Assembly (NCBI GenBank): GCA_002428325.1
Contig: DIVR01000004.1
Span: 1-47,360, forward strand
DNA length: 47,360 nucleotides
Source: a bacterium UBP4_UBA6127
GTDB lineage: Bacteria > UBP4 > UBA4092
Reading direction: 5' to 3'
The position numbers and the translations under genes were made by a program. This document shows, piece by piece, positions 25,214 to 34,340 of the stretch (its first letter is position 1; each line of letters opens with the position of its first letter). The notes under the pieces were generated by a model, which saw nothing but the letters and a program-made list of their open reading frames with translations, did not search any database and was not told the DNA's origin.

Positions 25214-26527
25214 ATGAACACTAAAAATTTAATCAAAGTAAATTGTTTAAGATGTTTTTTATTATCGATGATAATGTTGGTTTTCGCTTTTTCTCTGGCT
25301 GATAAGCTGGTGATTCTTTCACCTCATAGTGAAGGGCATCGAAGGGAAATTGGAAATGCTTTCCAAACCTATTACCAGGAGAAATATAAGAAAAATATAG
25401 ATATTGAATGGCTGGACCAGGGTGGTGGATCAGATATCTTAAGGTTTATTTTAAGTGAATACAAAAATAAACCTTCAGGAATCGGGGTTGATTTAATGTA
25501 TGGAGGGGGCGTTGACCCTTATCTTGAACTGTCAAAAGCGAAACATCTGCAACCCTACAAAATAAACAATGAAATTTTAAAGAAAATCCCGGCTTCTCTG
25601 CATGGAATCCCTGTCTATGATCCACACTACCAGTGGTATGGCACCGCTTTATCCGGTTTTGGCATTCTCCGGAATGATGTTGCGATAAAAAGGTCACGGC
25701 TTCCGGTTGCCTCAAATTGGGCGGAACTGACGGATCCTCGATTGATGGGGTGGATTGGCTCCGCTGATCCAAGGCATTCAGGCAGTGTGCATATGATGTA
25801 TGAAATCATTCTTCAGGCTTATGGCTGGGAAAAAGGATGGGAAGTGATAGAGAAAATGGGGGCTAATATTAAATCCTTTACACAAGCTGCTTCCAACACT
25901 CCAATCGAAGTAAAGACAGGCAATGTGGCCTATGGTTTAAGCATTGATGTGTATGCCTGGTCCCAGATAGCTGATGTAGGGAGAGATAAAATGTCATTTA
26001 TACTTCCCGAGGGACTCACTGTTATCAACCCAGATGCCATCGGTATCCTTAAAGGCGCTCCTGATAAAAAAGAAGCCGAAGCTTTTGTATCATTTGTTCT
26101 TTCCAGCCAGGGACAAAAACTTATGATGATATCTCCGGGAGCGATTGACGGCCCTCAAAAAGATCCCCTTTATAGAATGAGTGTCTCTCCCACTGTATAT
26201 AAAGAATTGGGAAAACGGTCCAATATTCCTGTTAATCCTTTTACCCAGAAAAGTGTCATGAAATATGACCCTTTAAAAGCTTCTCAACGGTATGGAATTG
26301 TAAATGATTTAATTGGGTCTCTCATCATAGATAGTCATAATGAGTTAGTTGAGGCTGCCAGAAGAGCTGCGCCGCATTTAAAAAGGACGGTTCTATGTAA
26401 ACCACCCATCACTGAGGCAGAGGCATTAAAACTGGCGGAGTCAATTAAGAATAATCCGCAGTTAAGAAACAAGCTGATTGCTGATTGGACAGAATATGCT
26501 CGAAAGAACTATTCGAAGATAAAATAA
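25214..26527 (+). CDS. ABC-transporter-type extracellular solute-binding protein, orphan
   Basis: This is an exported protein of about 437 residues. I start it at ATG 25214 behind AAAGGG; an upstream frame start adds 17 residues. A basic N terminus and a hydrophobic segment (CFLLSMIMLVFAFSLA) form the signal sequence. The body resembles iron(III)/AfuA-type or polyamine-type binding proteins: VILSPHSEGHRREIGNAFQ, GVDLMYGGGVDPYLEL, SNWAELTDPRLMGWIGSADP, ADIGR-like ADVGRDKMSF and EAEAFVSFVLSSQGQKLM. No permease or ATPase gene is adjacent, so its transporter must be elsewhere. The ligand cannot be told from sequence. aroA starts 19 bases after its stop. Confidence 0.85.
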   Translation: MNTKNLIKVNCLRCFLLSMIMLVFAFSLADKLVILSPHSEGHRREIGNAFQTYYQEKYKKNIDIEWLDQGGGSDILRFILSEYKNKPSGIGVDLMYGGGVDPYLELSKAKHLQPYKINNEILKKIPASLHGIPVYDPHYQWYGTALSGFGILRNDVAIKRSRLPVASNWAELTDPRLMGWIGSADPRHSGSVHMMYEIILQAYGWEKGWEVIEKMGANIKSFTQAASNTPIEVKTGNVAYGLSIDVYAWSQIADVGRDKMSFILPEGLTVINPDAIGILKGAPDKKEAEAFVSFVLSSQGQKLMMISPGAIDGPQKDPLYRMSVSPTVYKELGKRSNIPVNPFTQKSVMKYDPLKASQRYGIVNDLIGSLIIDSHNELVEAARRAAPHLKRTVLCKPPITEAEALKLAESIKNNPQLRNKLIADWTEYARKNYSKIK

Positions 26528-26546
26528 ATTCATGGGATAATTACTA

Positions 26547-27839
26547 ATGCAAAAACTATCTATTTCTCCAGCCAATCAGGGCTTGCAGGGATCCATTAAG
26601 ATTCCTGGAGATAAATCTATTTCTCATCGCAGTATCATGTTCGGTTCTTTGGCTTCTGGCAAAACAGTGGTCAGGAATTTCCTGAATTCTGAAGATTGTA
26701 ATTGCACTGCCCGGGCTTTTCAGGAAATGGGCCTATCTATCCAGGGCCTGGGTACAGAAGAAATCATTATCGAGGGGAAAGGTTTAAAGGGTTTGAACGA
26801 GCCGGCCTCGGTATTAGATATGGGAAATTCAGGGACCAGTATGCGTCTTATGGCCGGCATTTTGGCAGGGCAGCCTTTCAATAGTTTAATGACAGGTGAT
26901 AAATCTCTTTGCAGCCGGCCGATGAATCGGATTATCAATCCTCTCTCTTTAATGGGAGCTGAGATTCATGGACGTCAAAATGACAAATATCCTCCCTTAG
27001 CAGTGATAGGCCATTCATTAAAAGGAATCCATTATGATTCACCGGTTGCCAGTGCTCAGGTAAAATCATCAATCTTATTGGCAGGCCTTTATGCAGAAGG
27101 CACAACATCCATTGTGGAACCTTCATTGTCTAGAGACCATACCGAAAGGATGATTAAATATCTGGGAGGTAAGATTCTTATTGAAGGAACGAAAGTCTCG
27201 ATTACTTCTGACCAGGATTTAAAGGGTAGGGAAATAATTGTACCGGGAGATATTTCCTCGGCCGCATTCTTTATGGCAGCAGGAATCATGGTTCCCGATT
27301 CACATCTGGTTTTATTGAATGTTGGTATCAATCCCACTCGCACCGGGATTTTGGATGCATTACAGATGATGGGGGTAGAGATGGGTGTTTTGAATCAAAG
27401 GGGAGGGGAGTGGGAGCCTTCAGCTGATCTTGTTATTAAATCATGTCCATTAAAGGCAGCTGAATTTGCTGGAGATTTAATACCCAGGATTATCGATGAA
27501 ATACCTATCCTGGCTGTATTAGCCACCCAAGCAGAGGGGGAGACCGTTATCCGGGATGCCGGGGAATTACGTGTAAAGGAATCAGACAGGATTAAAACAA
27601 CCACTCAAGTTTTGACTCAAATGGGTGCAAATATTACTGAATTGGATGATGGGATGGTTATTAAGGGACCTGTAAAACTTAAAGGAACCCTGGTGGAATC
27701 TTTTGGGGATCACCGTATAGCCATGTCTATGGCTGTCGCTGGTTTGATTGCCAGTGGAGAGACAACTATCTTTAATACGGATTGTATCAATACCTCTTTC
27801 CCCGAATTTTCGGAACTGATGGATTCAATAAATAAATAA
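26547..27839 (+). CDS. aroA: 3-phosphoshikimate 1-carboxyvinyltransferase (EPSP synthase)
   Basis: AroA transfers enolpyruvyl from PEP to shikimate 3-phosphate in the aromatic pathway. The 430-residue protein has GSIKIPGDKSISHRSIMFGSLASG, LDMGNSGTSMRLMAG, VASAQVKSSILLAGLYA, GDISSAAFFMAAG, LRVKESDRIKT and SFGDHRIAMSMAVAGL. All are standard. It leads an aroA-cmk-plsC series with short gaps. The shikimate kinase aroK, which makes its substrate, lies on the opposite strand just beyond plsC. Confidence 0.97.
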   Translation: MQKLSISPANQGLQGSIKIPGDKSISHRSIMFGSLASGKTVVRNFLNSEDCNCTARAFQEMGLSIQGLGTEEIIIEGKGLKGLNEPASVLDMGNSGTSMRLMAGILAGQPFNSLMTGDKSLCSRPMNRIINPLSLMGAEIHGRQNDKYPPLAVIGHSLKGIHYDSPVASAQVKSSILLAGLYAEGTTSIVEPSLSRDHTERMIKYLGGKILIEGTKVSITSDQDLKGREIIVPGDISSAAFFMAAGIMVPDSHLVLLNVGINPTRTGILDALQMMGVEMGVLNQRGGEWEPSADLVIKSCPLKAAEFAGDLIPRIIDEIPILAVLATQAEGETVIRDAGELRVKESDRIKTTTQVLTQMGANITELDDGMVIKGPVKLKGTLVESFGDHRIAMSMAVAGLIASGETTIFNTDCINTSFPEFSELMDSINK

Positions 27840-27859
27840 GATACTAGACAGGATACGCT

Positions 27860-28516
27860 ATGGTTATTGCAATTGATGGACCGGCAGGAACAGGAAAAAG
27901 CACAGTAGCCAAAGAGCTGGCTATGAAAATTGGATTTAAATATGTTGATAGCGGAGCCCTTTACCGGGCAGTCTCTTTAGCTGTATTAGAACAAAATGTA
28001 GATGTGAATAAAGAGGATGAAGTCTCCAGGACCTTTAGAGACATGGACCTATCCCAGGAATTCATAAATGGAAAAGTCTTTGTATTTTGTAATGACAAAG
28101 ATATCTCCGAAAAGATACGAACGACTGAAGTTGATAAAATTGTTTCCATTGTAGCGAAACAATCAGGGGTCAGATATCATGTAACGGCCTTACTGCATGT
28201 ATGGGGAGCTTCGGGAAATATCGTCATTGAAGGACGGGATATCGGTACCTATGTATTTCCCGATGCGGATTATAAATTTTATCTGGATGCTTCTCCAAGA
28301 GTCAGAGCTGAAAGGCGATATAATGAATTCCTTCAAAAAGGGTTTAGTGGTACTTTAGATGAGATTGAGAAGCAAATAATTGAACGGGATAAAATCGACC
28401 AAAATCGGGAGTTAGCTCCTTTAAAACCTGCTAAAGACGCTATAATAATTGATACTACAACATTATCTATACAGGATGTGGTGAGTCGGATGGCCTCCTT
28501 TATTGGAAGGGATTAA
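27860..28516 (+). CDS. cmk: Cytidylate kinase
   Basis: Cmk phosphorylates CMP and dCMP. The 218-residue protein opens with IAIDGPAGTGKSTVAKELA (P-loop), then FKYVDSGALYRAVSLAVLE. IVIEGRDIGTYVFPDADYKFYLDAS and RAERRY follow in the usual order. CMP is released when KDO and phospholipid headgroups are transferred, so the link with kdsB and pyrG elsewhere in the window is functional rather than positional. plsC follows. Confidence 0.97.
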   Translation: MVIAIDGPAGTGKSTVAKELAMKIGFKYVDSGALYRAVSLAVLEQNVDVNKEDEVSRTFRDMDLSQEFINGKVFVFCNDKDISEKIRTTEVDKIVSIVAKQSGVRYHVTALLHVWGASGNIVIEGRDIGTYVFPDADYKFYLDASPRVRAERRYNEFLQKGFSGTLDEIEKQIIERDKIDQNRELAPLKPAKDAIIIDTTTLSIQDVVSRMASFIGRD

Positions 28517-28529
28517 TTCAGGAATTGAT

Positions 28530-29153
28530 ATGTCTAAAAAAACTAATTATTTCTATCTATTTATTCGTAATTTTCTATTAGTCCTCGGTAAAATATATTT
28601 CAGAGTCAGTTCAGTCAATAGAAACTTTATCCCTGATAAAGGTCCCATACTTATAGCAGCTTCGCATCGAAGTTTTCTGGACCCTCCGATGGTTGGTATT
28701 ACCTGCAAGAGACCCGTCCATTATATGGCCCGGCATGATTTATTTGAGGTTCCAGTCATCGGAAAAGCTATCAGTAATTTGAATGCTTTTCCTGTTAAAA
28801 GAGGAGCTGTTGACAGAGGGGCTTTGGAGAAAACCTGGAAACTGCTTGAAGAAGGTGAAGTTGTCCTGATATTCCCGGAAGGGACCAGATCCAAGGATGG
28901 TGAATTACAAAAACCCTTTGCAGGAGTAGGGATGTTGATACATAAAGCAAAAATCCCTGTGGTACCCTGTTATCTGGAAGGTACTTATGAACATTTCTCT
29001 TCCAAGATGAAATATCCCAAGCCCGGGAAAGTCCGAGTTATTTATGGAGAACCTTTGGATTTTTCAGATTATTATTCTCAGCCTGGAACCCGGGATGTAT
29101 ATGAAAAAATTACAGAAAAAATCATGGAAAAAATTGCGCAGTTGAAGAAATAA
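28530..29153 (+). CDS. plsC: 1-acyl-sn-glycerol-3-phosphate acyltransferase
   Basis: This PlsC-family membrane-associated acyltransferase has 207 residues from ATG 28530 (AGGA 6 bases upstream); a TTG at 28503 would overlap cmk. It has the catalytic HX4D motif in ASHRSFLDPPMVG, GAVDRGAL, FPEGTRSKDGELQKPFAGVG and VVPCYLEGTYE. A hydrophobic N-terminal stretch (YLFIRNFLLVLG) probably anchors it. It makes phosphatidic acid. The cmk-plsC order is common in bacteria. Its stop is only 3 bases from the convergent aroK stop, with no terminator between them. Confidence 0.94.
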   Translation: MSKKTNYFYLFIRNFLLVLGKIYFRVSSVNRNFIPDKGPILIAASHRSFLDPPMVGITCKRPVHYMARHDLFEVPVIGKAISNLNAFPVKRGAVDRGALEKTWKLLEEGEVVLIFPEGTRSKDGELQKPFAGVGMLIHKAKIPVVPCYLEGTYEHFSSKMKYPKPGKVRVIYGEPLDFSDYYSQPGTRDVYEKITEKIMEKIAQLKK

Positions 29154-29156
29154 GGC

Positions 29157-29699
29157 TTAGGATTCAATGAATTTTGAATAAGCAATAATAATTTGACTGG
29201 ATAAAGCATCTATTGATAAATCATCGGTCTCAATGGAAATATCAGCTTTCGCATAAAAGGGTGTTCTGAATTCCAGGATTTCCCTGATTTTCTCTAAAGT
29301 GGGGTCATCTCCCAACACCGGGCGTGATAGGTTGTCCTTTATCCGCTGATAAATCATTTCGGGGGATGCTTTTAACCAAATAACCAGACCCTGTTTTTCC
29401 ATTAATATACGATTTTTATCTGCTAAAACTATGCCCCCTCCCGTTGAAATAACTTGATTTCTTCCTGCTAAGACCTTTTCTAATAACTGGGTCTCAATAT
29501 TTCTGAAAGAGGCTTCTCCATGGGCTTTAAAGTAATCTCGAATTGAAGACTTGATTTCGATTTCAATCAAAGAGTCTATGTCAATGAAATTCCATCCCAT
29601 TTTATCAGCTAAAAACGAACCAATCGTCGTTTTTCCTGACCCCATGAAACCGGTGAGGATTATGTTATCTTTTTTTGTCATGAAAGAATCATTATTCAT
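29157..29699 (-). CDS. aroK: Shikimate kinase
   Basis: AroK phosphorylates shikimate with ATP. The 180-residue protein has the P-loop GFMGSGKTTIGSFLAD, the shikimate-binding FIDIDSLIE, VISTGGGIVLAD, VIWLKASPEMIYQRI and RPVLGD. The ATG at 29699 directly abuts the purE stop; ATG 29681 inside the gene is an alternative that would fit the family equally well. Neither has a strong ribosome-binding sequence, consistent with coupling to purE. Confidence 0.95.
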   Translation of the reverse strand: MNNDSFMTKKDNIILTGFMGSGKTTIGSFLADKMGWNFIDIDSLIEIEIKSSIRDYFKAHGEASFRNIETQLLEKVLAGRNQVISTGGGIVLADKNRILMEKQGLVIWLKASPEMIYQRIKDNLSRPVLGDDPTLEKIREILEFRTPFYAKADISIETDDLSIDALSSQIIIAYSKFIES

Positions 29700-30212
29700 T
29701 TATCTTGTTTTCAATTTCCCTTGAAGAATTGCATCTTTTTTGATAACCGATTTTTCCTGTTTCTTTCTGAAAAGAGTCATTTTTCGATTGATTTGGGTAT
29801 CCGAACAGGCTAGAATCCTGAGAGCCAGTAAAACCGCATTTCCCGCATTATTGACTCCAACAGTAGCAACAGGGACTCCTTGGGGCATTTCAATGATAGA
29901 CAATAAGGAATCAATCCCATCAAAGGATTTAGTCTTAATGGGAATCCCGATTACAGGTAAATTAGTGTAAGCTGCCACAACTCCTGGAAGATGGGCGGCT
30001 CCACCGGCCGCGGCGATTAATACTTTAATTCCTCTTTTTGAAGAGGTCCTTACATATTCTTCAGTTCGAGCCGGGGTCCTATGAGCCGATGAGACTATCA
30101 CTTCGTATCCGACATTAAAATCATCCAGTATAGCTAGAGCTGATTCTATAACAGGAAAATCAGAATCGCTGCCCATAATAATTCCAACCAGCGGTTTCTT
30201 TATAGTTTTCAT
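29700..30212 (-). CDS. purE: N5-carboxyaminoimidazole ribonucleotide mutase (class I PurE)
   Basis: PurE converts N5-CAIR to CAIR in purine synthesis. The 170-residue protein has VGIIMGSDSDFPVIESA, VSSAHRTPARTEEYV, IAAAGGAAHLPGVVAAY, PVIGIPIKT and GVPVATVGVNNAGNAVLLA, all typical of class I. GAGGAG lies just before the ATG. purK is not in the window. A terminator of the upstream kamA-like gene separates the two units. Confidence 0.96.
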   Translation of the reverse strand: MKTIKKPLVGIIMGSDSDFPVIESALAILDDFNVGYEVIVSSAHRTPARTEEYVRTSSKRGIKVLIAAAGGAAHLPGVVAAYTNLPVIGIPIKTKSFDGIDSLLSIIEMPQGVPVATVGVNNAGNAVLLALRILACSDTQINRKMTLFRKKQEKSVIKKDAILQGKLKTR

Positions 30213-30286
30213 TGAGTACTCCTCATATTGATAAAAATATATATATCTGATATTTACAGCTGACTGCTTTGATTGTTTTTGATAAA

Positions 30287-30320
30287 AAATAAACGGAACC
30301 TATAGGTTCCGTTTGTTTAA
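30287..30320 (-). terminator. Rho-independent terminator after the KamA-family gene
   Basis: AAACGGAACC (30291-30300) pairs perfectly with GGTTCCGTTT (30305-30314) across a TATA loop, and the minus strand continues with A/T-rich sequence. It lies 26 bases past the stop of the KamA-family gene and upstream of purE. Confidence 0.85.
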
Positions 30321-30340
30321 TTGTACGAAAATATCTGTTT

Positions 30341-31435
30341 TTATGCTACTTCAACTTTATCCAGTATGTAATCATCCAACCATTTGGCCTCTGGATTCCG
30401 GCTGAAAATCATGATTTTGTTGTAATCATCAGGGTTCGCTGCTCGGTGGTATTTCATATATATTTTTTCGTCATCCATTCCAATAACTTCAACTTTACCT
30501 GATGCATGCGACATGACATAACGAGCTCGATTACTAAGGCCTGAAACTTTGGTAATAGCTTCCGAGAAAAGCCCGTATCCAGTTTCAATTGGAACTGAAT
30601 AAGCATGGTTCCCTAAGGTGGGTCTGCATTGAAATACATAATAGGGAGGAATCCCGGCAAACGACAATTTATTGAAGAGTTCAACTAAGACTTCGATTTT
30701 ATCATTAACACTTTTAATCAAAGGGGTTTGATTGCAGATTTCGGCTCCTGCTTTTCGAAAACGATGCAATACTTCCAAAGCTTCTTCTGTCAGTTCTCTG
30801 GGGTGATTAAAATGAGCCATGATATAAATTTTCTTATCGGCAGTACTGTATTTATTGATCATCTCAAAAACAGACGGATCTTCCAGAAAACGGATGGGAT
30901 TGAAAGCTACCATTTTACTGCCCATACGGATGATTTTCACATGAGGAATATCTCTTAATTGGGAGATAATATTCTCAATTTTAGGAGTCGGTAGAATAAA
31001 GCATTCTCCTCCAGTTAAAAGGACATTATTGATTTCCGGATGGTTCTTGATGTATTCAAGGCCTTCAGTCACATCCGTAGCAACTTCTCTGTTAGATGAA
31101 TAAAAAAGCCTTTTTCGAAAACAGAATCGGCAAAAGCTACCGCAGACTCGAGATATCAGGAGAATTGCTGTATCAGGGTATTTATGTTCAATACCATGAA
31201 CCGGGGTATATTTTTTCTCATTGGATGCATCAATATTACCCCAATTATCAATTTCATCGGGTGAGGGGATTATAATATTTCGGATAGGGTCATTGGGATC
31301 TTCCCAATTGATTAATCCCAAATAATACTCATTGGCTCGAAAGGGAAAACGTTGGGTGACCGTTCTCAGGTTTGTTTTTTCTTTTTCGCTCAGTCCCTGG
31401 ATTTGATCAATCTTGTTAAAGTACTTCACGTTCAT
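30341..31435 (-). CDS. KamA-family radical SAM protein (lysine 2,3-aminomutase-like)
   Basis: This 364-residue radical SAM enzyme has the cluster-binding CGSFCRFCFRKR (CxxxCxxC, about residue 108-119) after a KamA-type N terminus (FPFRANEYYLGLINWEDPNDPIRNIIIPS). LLTGGECFILP, GSKMVAFNPIRF, IMAHFNHPRELTEEAL and NQTPLIKSVND follow. The order fits lysine 2,3-aminomutase relatives, including EpmB (EF-P beta-lysylation) and glutamate mutases. Neither epmA, efp nor the lysine-fermentation genes are adjacent, so the substrate is open. It is shorter than clostridial KamA (about 416). AGGAGG precedes the ATG. It is divergent from cinA. Confidence 0.88.
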   Translation of the reverse strand: MNVKYFNKIDQIQGLSEKEKTNLRTVTQRFPFRANEYYLGLINWEDPNDPIRNIIIPSPDEIDNWGNIDASNEKKYTPVHGIEHKYPDTAILLISRVCGSFCRFCFRKRLFYSSNREVATDVTEGLEYIKNHPEINNVLLTGGECFILPTPKIENIISQLRDIPHVKIIRMGSKMVAFNPIRFLEDPSVFEMINKYSTADKKIYIMAHFNHPRELTEEALEVLHRFRKAGAEICNQTPLIKSVNDKIEVLVELFNKLSFAGIPPYYVFQCRPTLGNHAYSVPIETGYGLFSEAITKVSGLSNRARYVMSHASGKVEVIGMDDEKIYMKYHRAANPDDYNKIMIFSRNPEAKWLDDYILDKVEVA

Positions 31436-31745
31436 GTGGAATTACCTCCTCGCAGTATTTAAATGTGGGAGAAAACCATATAAACAGCATGAACAAAAAA
31501 TAAGCTTTAAACCTCCCTGGGGCTGTTAAAGCAAATTTCAAAACTGCTTATCGTTAATCTATAAGGAATACTCCTTGGAGTTTTGCCTTTTTATAAATAT
31601 TCTGTTGGCACACTCCCGTTTCTTATTATACACAAAAAACCATAAAAAGGTTGAATCATAATCAGTTATAATCAAATAATACTTCTGTAAATCCAATAAC
31701 TATAGATTTATCAATATTATCAGAAAAAAAAAGGAAATTTTATTT
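31436..31745. other. 310-base divergent intergenic region between the KamA-family gene and cinA
   Basis: It holds the ribosome-binding site of the KamA-family gene next to 31436. A small hairpin has GCTTTAA (31504-31510) pairing with TTAAAGC (31526-31532). A possible promoter for cinA follows, TTGGCA (31605-31610), 16 bases, TATACA (31627-31632). I see no coding frame or known RNA here. Confidence 0.5.
31605..31632 (+). promoter_or_regulatory. Promoter-like signal for cinA
   Basis: TTGGCA, a 16-base spacer and TATACA lie 113 bases upstream of the cinA ATG, in the only gap before the gene. Confidence 0.35.
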
Positions 31746-33017
31746 ATGTTAAAAGCTGAGATAATTTGCACAGGGAGTGAGCTCTTAACAAATCCTAAAA
31801 TTGAAACCAATTCATTATATCTGGCTGAAGGATTGATGAACATCGGTATCGAGACCCGGTATAAAACAATTGTCGGCGACAGCCATGATGACTTAATGGA
31901 TACAATTAAACATGCCATTGGAAGGGCTGATATCATAATTGTTTCGGGAGGATTAGGACCGACAGTCGATGATATGACTCGTGATATTTTGTCGGAAATA
32001 ACGGGCCGAAAATTGATCTTTAATTCTGAGATATGGGAAATAATAAGTCAGAGAATTAAGAGATTCTTTCCTGATCGGGAAATACCCGAAATGGTAAAGG
32101 TTCAGGCTTATGTTCCTGAAGAGACTGAATATTTTATCAATCAAAATGGAACGGCTCCGGGATTAGCTTTTAAGTTTCAGGAGAAATTATTAGTTGCTCT
32201 TCCTGGCCCTCCCAGAGAACTGATTCCCATGTGGCAACACCAAGCTTCTGACTGGTTAAAGAACCAAATCGATTCCAGCAAAAAACTTTTATCTAAAGTT
32301 ATCCGGATATATGGAATACCGGAATCCCTTGTGAATGAAGGTATTCTTGATTTGTTCAAGAATTCTCTTAATCCCATTATTGGGGTCTGTGCGCATCCTG
32401 CCATGGTAGATATCCGTTTATTATCCTGGGATGATGAAAAATCTACGGCTCTAGAGAAAATCAAAGGTGTTGTTCAATATATAGAAGGTAAATATCAGAA
32501 GGATATTTATGGTTATGACCAGGAAACCCTGGAATCCGTATTGGTTGAACTGCTCAGAGATCATAAACTGACTCTTTCTTTGGCTGAATCCTGTACCGGA
32601 GGCCTGATATCCAGTAGAATTACCGATATCCCGGGAAGTTCTGATGTTTTTGAAGGATGTGTCGTCTCCTATAGTAATGCGCTGAAAACCAATATTCTTA
32701 ATGTTGATAAAGAGCTTATAGAAAAATATGGAGCTGTCAGCCTGGAAACAGCTGAATCGATGGCTCAGGGGATAAAAGAAAAGACAGGAACAGATATTTC
32801 TCTATCCGTAACAGGTATTGCCGGTCCTGGTGGGGGAAGTAAATCAAAACCTGGTGGGTTGGTCTATATCGCCTTAGCAGGCCTCAATGGTTATTTGATT
32901 TGTAAAGAGTTCCACTTCAATGGTGACCGCAACCTCATCAGGTTAAGAACTGCTAATGAAGCGATTGATATGATCAGGAGATATGTTTTATCCAATATTC
33001 CTATGAAAAAAGCTTAA
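31746..33017 (+). CDS. cinA: CinA-family protein with NMN amidohydrolase domain
   Basis: This is a 423-residue two-domain CinA. The N-terminal molybdopterin-binding-like domain (about 1-170) has AEIICTGSELLTNPKIETNS, IVSGGLGPTVDDMTRDIL and ALPGPPRELIPMW. The C-terminal PncC domain (about 260-420) has LAESCTGGLISSRITDIPGSSD, VSYSNALK, VTGIAGPGGGSKSKPGGLVYIA. CinA proteins act in pyridine-nucleotide recycling by deamidating nicotinamide mononucleotide, and in some bacteria are linked to competence. The start follows an A-rich leader with AAAAGG. Confidence 0.95.
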   Translation: MLKAEIICTGSELLTNPKIETNSLYLAEGLMNIGIETRYKTIVGDSHDDLMDTIKHAIGRADIIIVSGGLGPTVDDMTRDILSEITGRKLIFNSEIWEIISQRIKRFFPDREIPEMVKVQAYVPEETEYFINQNGTAPGLAFKFQEKLLVALPGPPRELIPMWQHQASDWLKNQIDSSKKLLSKVIRIYGIPESLVNEGILDLFKNSLNPIIGVCAHPAMVDIRLLSWDDEKSTALEKIKGVVQYIEGKYQKDIYGYDQETLESVLVELLRDHKLTLSLAESCTGGLISSRITDIPGSSDVFEGCVVSYSNALKTNILNVDKELIEKYGAVSLETAESMAQGIKEKTGTDISLSVTGIAGPGGGSKSKPGGLVYIALAGLNGYLICKEFHFNGDRNLIRLRTANEAIDMIRRYVLSNIPMKKA

Positions 33018-33147
33018 TTAAGCATGAAATTCAATTATTCAATATAATGAATAGAACAAAATTGATGAAACATCATTAAGCCTGATATCAAATAAAAAAT
33101 GACAGGCCTGAAGGTAAATCTAATTATAGAATGGAAATAATAATACA

Positions 33148-34164
33148 ATGAGTTCAGCCAAAGATATTTTAAATATTGCCAGAGAAGTCTTGGAAATAGA
33201 GGCTTTGGCCATTTCCGAACAAATCCCTGCTTTAAACCAGAACTTTGTGAAAGCGGTCAAAACAATTCTAGACTGCAAAGGACGAGTCATTATTATTGCT
33301 ATCGGAAAATCGGGACATATTGGTCGAAAGATAGCTGCCACTTTAGCCAGTACCGGAACACCATCCCTTTACATCCATCCCAGTGAAGCCTTACATGGAG
33401 ATTTGGGAATGGTAACTCCTAATGATGTTATTCTTGCTTTATCTCACAGTGGTGAATCAGAAGAATTGAATACTCTGCTTCCAATTATTCGAAAAATCGG
33501 TTCTGTTATTCTCTGTATGACAGGAAAAGAGAAATCAACCCTGGCCCGGATGAGTGATATTGTTATCACTATCAAAATCAAAAAAGAAGCTGACCCAAAC
33601 AACCTGGCTCCTACAAGCAGTACCACCGCGACACTTGCCATGGGGGATGCTTTAGCGGTTGCTTTAATTGAAAAAAGAAAATTCACAGCACAGGATTTTG
33701 CTCTTTTACACCCGGGGGGAAATATCGGGCGTTCATTTATCCAAGTCAAAGATTTAATGCATTCCGGAGATTCCAATCCGGTTATTAATGCTGAGGATCA
33801 TCTTAAGGAAGCACTTATCATTATCACTTCCAAGGGATTGGGTGTTGCCAGCGTGGTTAATAACCGTAATAAGCTGATGGGAATTTTAACAGATGGAGAT
33901 ATTCGTCGAATTCTTTTGAAAAGTGAGAATGTTGATGAGTTATTTAATCTACAAGTAAAAAACATTATGACTAAAGATCCCATCACAGTTAATCCTGACA
34001 CTTTCTGTTCGGAAGCTGTACGTATTATGGAAGATAACCGAAAACATAGATTGATAACAGTCATCCCTGTCATTGATAAAAAATCGTCCCCGGTCGGGAT
34101 GATTCACATTCATGACCTGATTAGAAGAGGTTTTTCATTTAAAAAAGACTCTTCTAATATCTAA
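33148..34164 (+). CDS. kdsD: Arabinose-5-phosphate isomerase (KpsF/GutQ/KdsD)
   Basis: KdsD interconverts ribulose-5-phosphate and arabinose-5-phosphate, the first step of KDO synthesis. The 338-residue protein has a SIS sugar-isomerase domain (about 35-180: IIIAIGKSGHIGRKIAATLASTG, PSEALHGDLGMV, LSHSGESEELN, PTSSTTATLAMGDALAVAL, LHPGGNIGR). Two CBS domains follow (about 205-330). It stands alone here; kdsB is at 10.5 kb and the usual kdsA/kdsC/lpt neighbours are missing. A terminator-like hairpin follows. Confidence 0.95.
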   Translation: MSSAKDILNIAREVLEIEALAISEQIPALNQNFVKAVKTILDCKGRVIIIAIGKSGHIGRKIAATLASTGTPSLYIHPSEALHGDLGMVTPNDVILALSHSGESEELNTLLPIIRKIGSVILCMTGKEKSTLARMSDIVITIKIKKEADPNNLAPTSSTTATLAMGDALAVALIEKRKFTAQDFALLHPGGNIGRSFIQVKDLMHSGDSNPVINAEDHLKEALIIITSKGLGVASVVNNRNKLMGILTDGDIRRILLKSENVDELFNLQVKNIMTKDPITVNPDTFCSEAVRIMEDNRKHRLITVIPVIDKKSSPVGMIHIHDLIRRGFSFKKDSSNI

Positions 34165-34187
34165 TAGTTTTGAAACTGTTCTTTAAA

Positions 34188-34237
34188 AAAGGGATAACTC
34201 ATCTGAAAAGAATGTTTTATCCCTTATTTCTTTTAAA
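34188..34237 (+). terminator. Probable terminator after kdsD
   Basis: AAGGGATAA (34189-34197) pairs with TTATCCCTT (about 34217-34226), followed by ATTTCTTTT. The 20-base loop is large, so termination strength is uncertain. Confidence 0.5.
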
Positions 34238-34274
34238 ACGGTTCTCTAAAGTGATTCAAATATAGCTTAGACAG

Positions 34275-34340
34275 TTTGACAGCTGTCAAAAAAGCAAAAC
34301 ATTGAAATATTTGAGGTTATATTTTTGACAGTTGTCAAAA
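34275..34340. promoter_or_regulatory. Pair of palindromic operator-like sites
   Basis: TTTGACAGCTGTCAAA (34275-34290) is a perfect 16-bp palindrome. A second site, TTTTGACAGTTGTCAAAA (34323-34340), differs only at its centre. Their centres are 49 bp apart. They lie in the gap after kdsD, followed by GAAGGAG (34347-34353) with no usable start codon behind it. The protein that binds them and the gene controlled are not evident. Confidence 0.5.
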
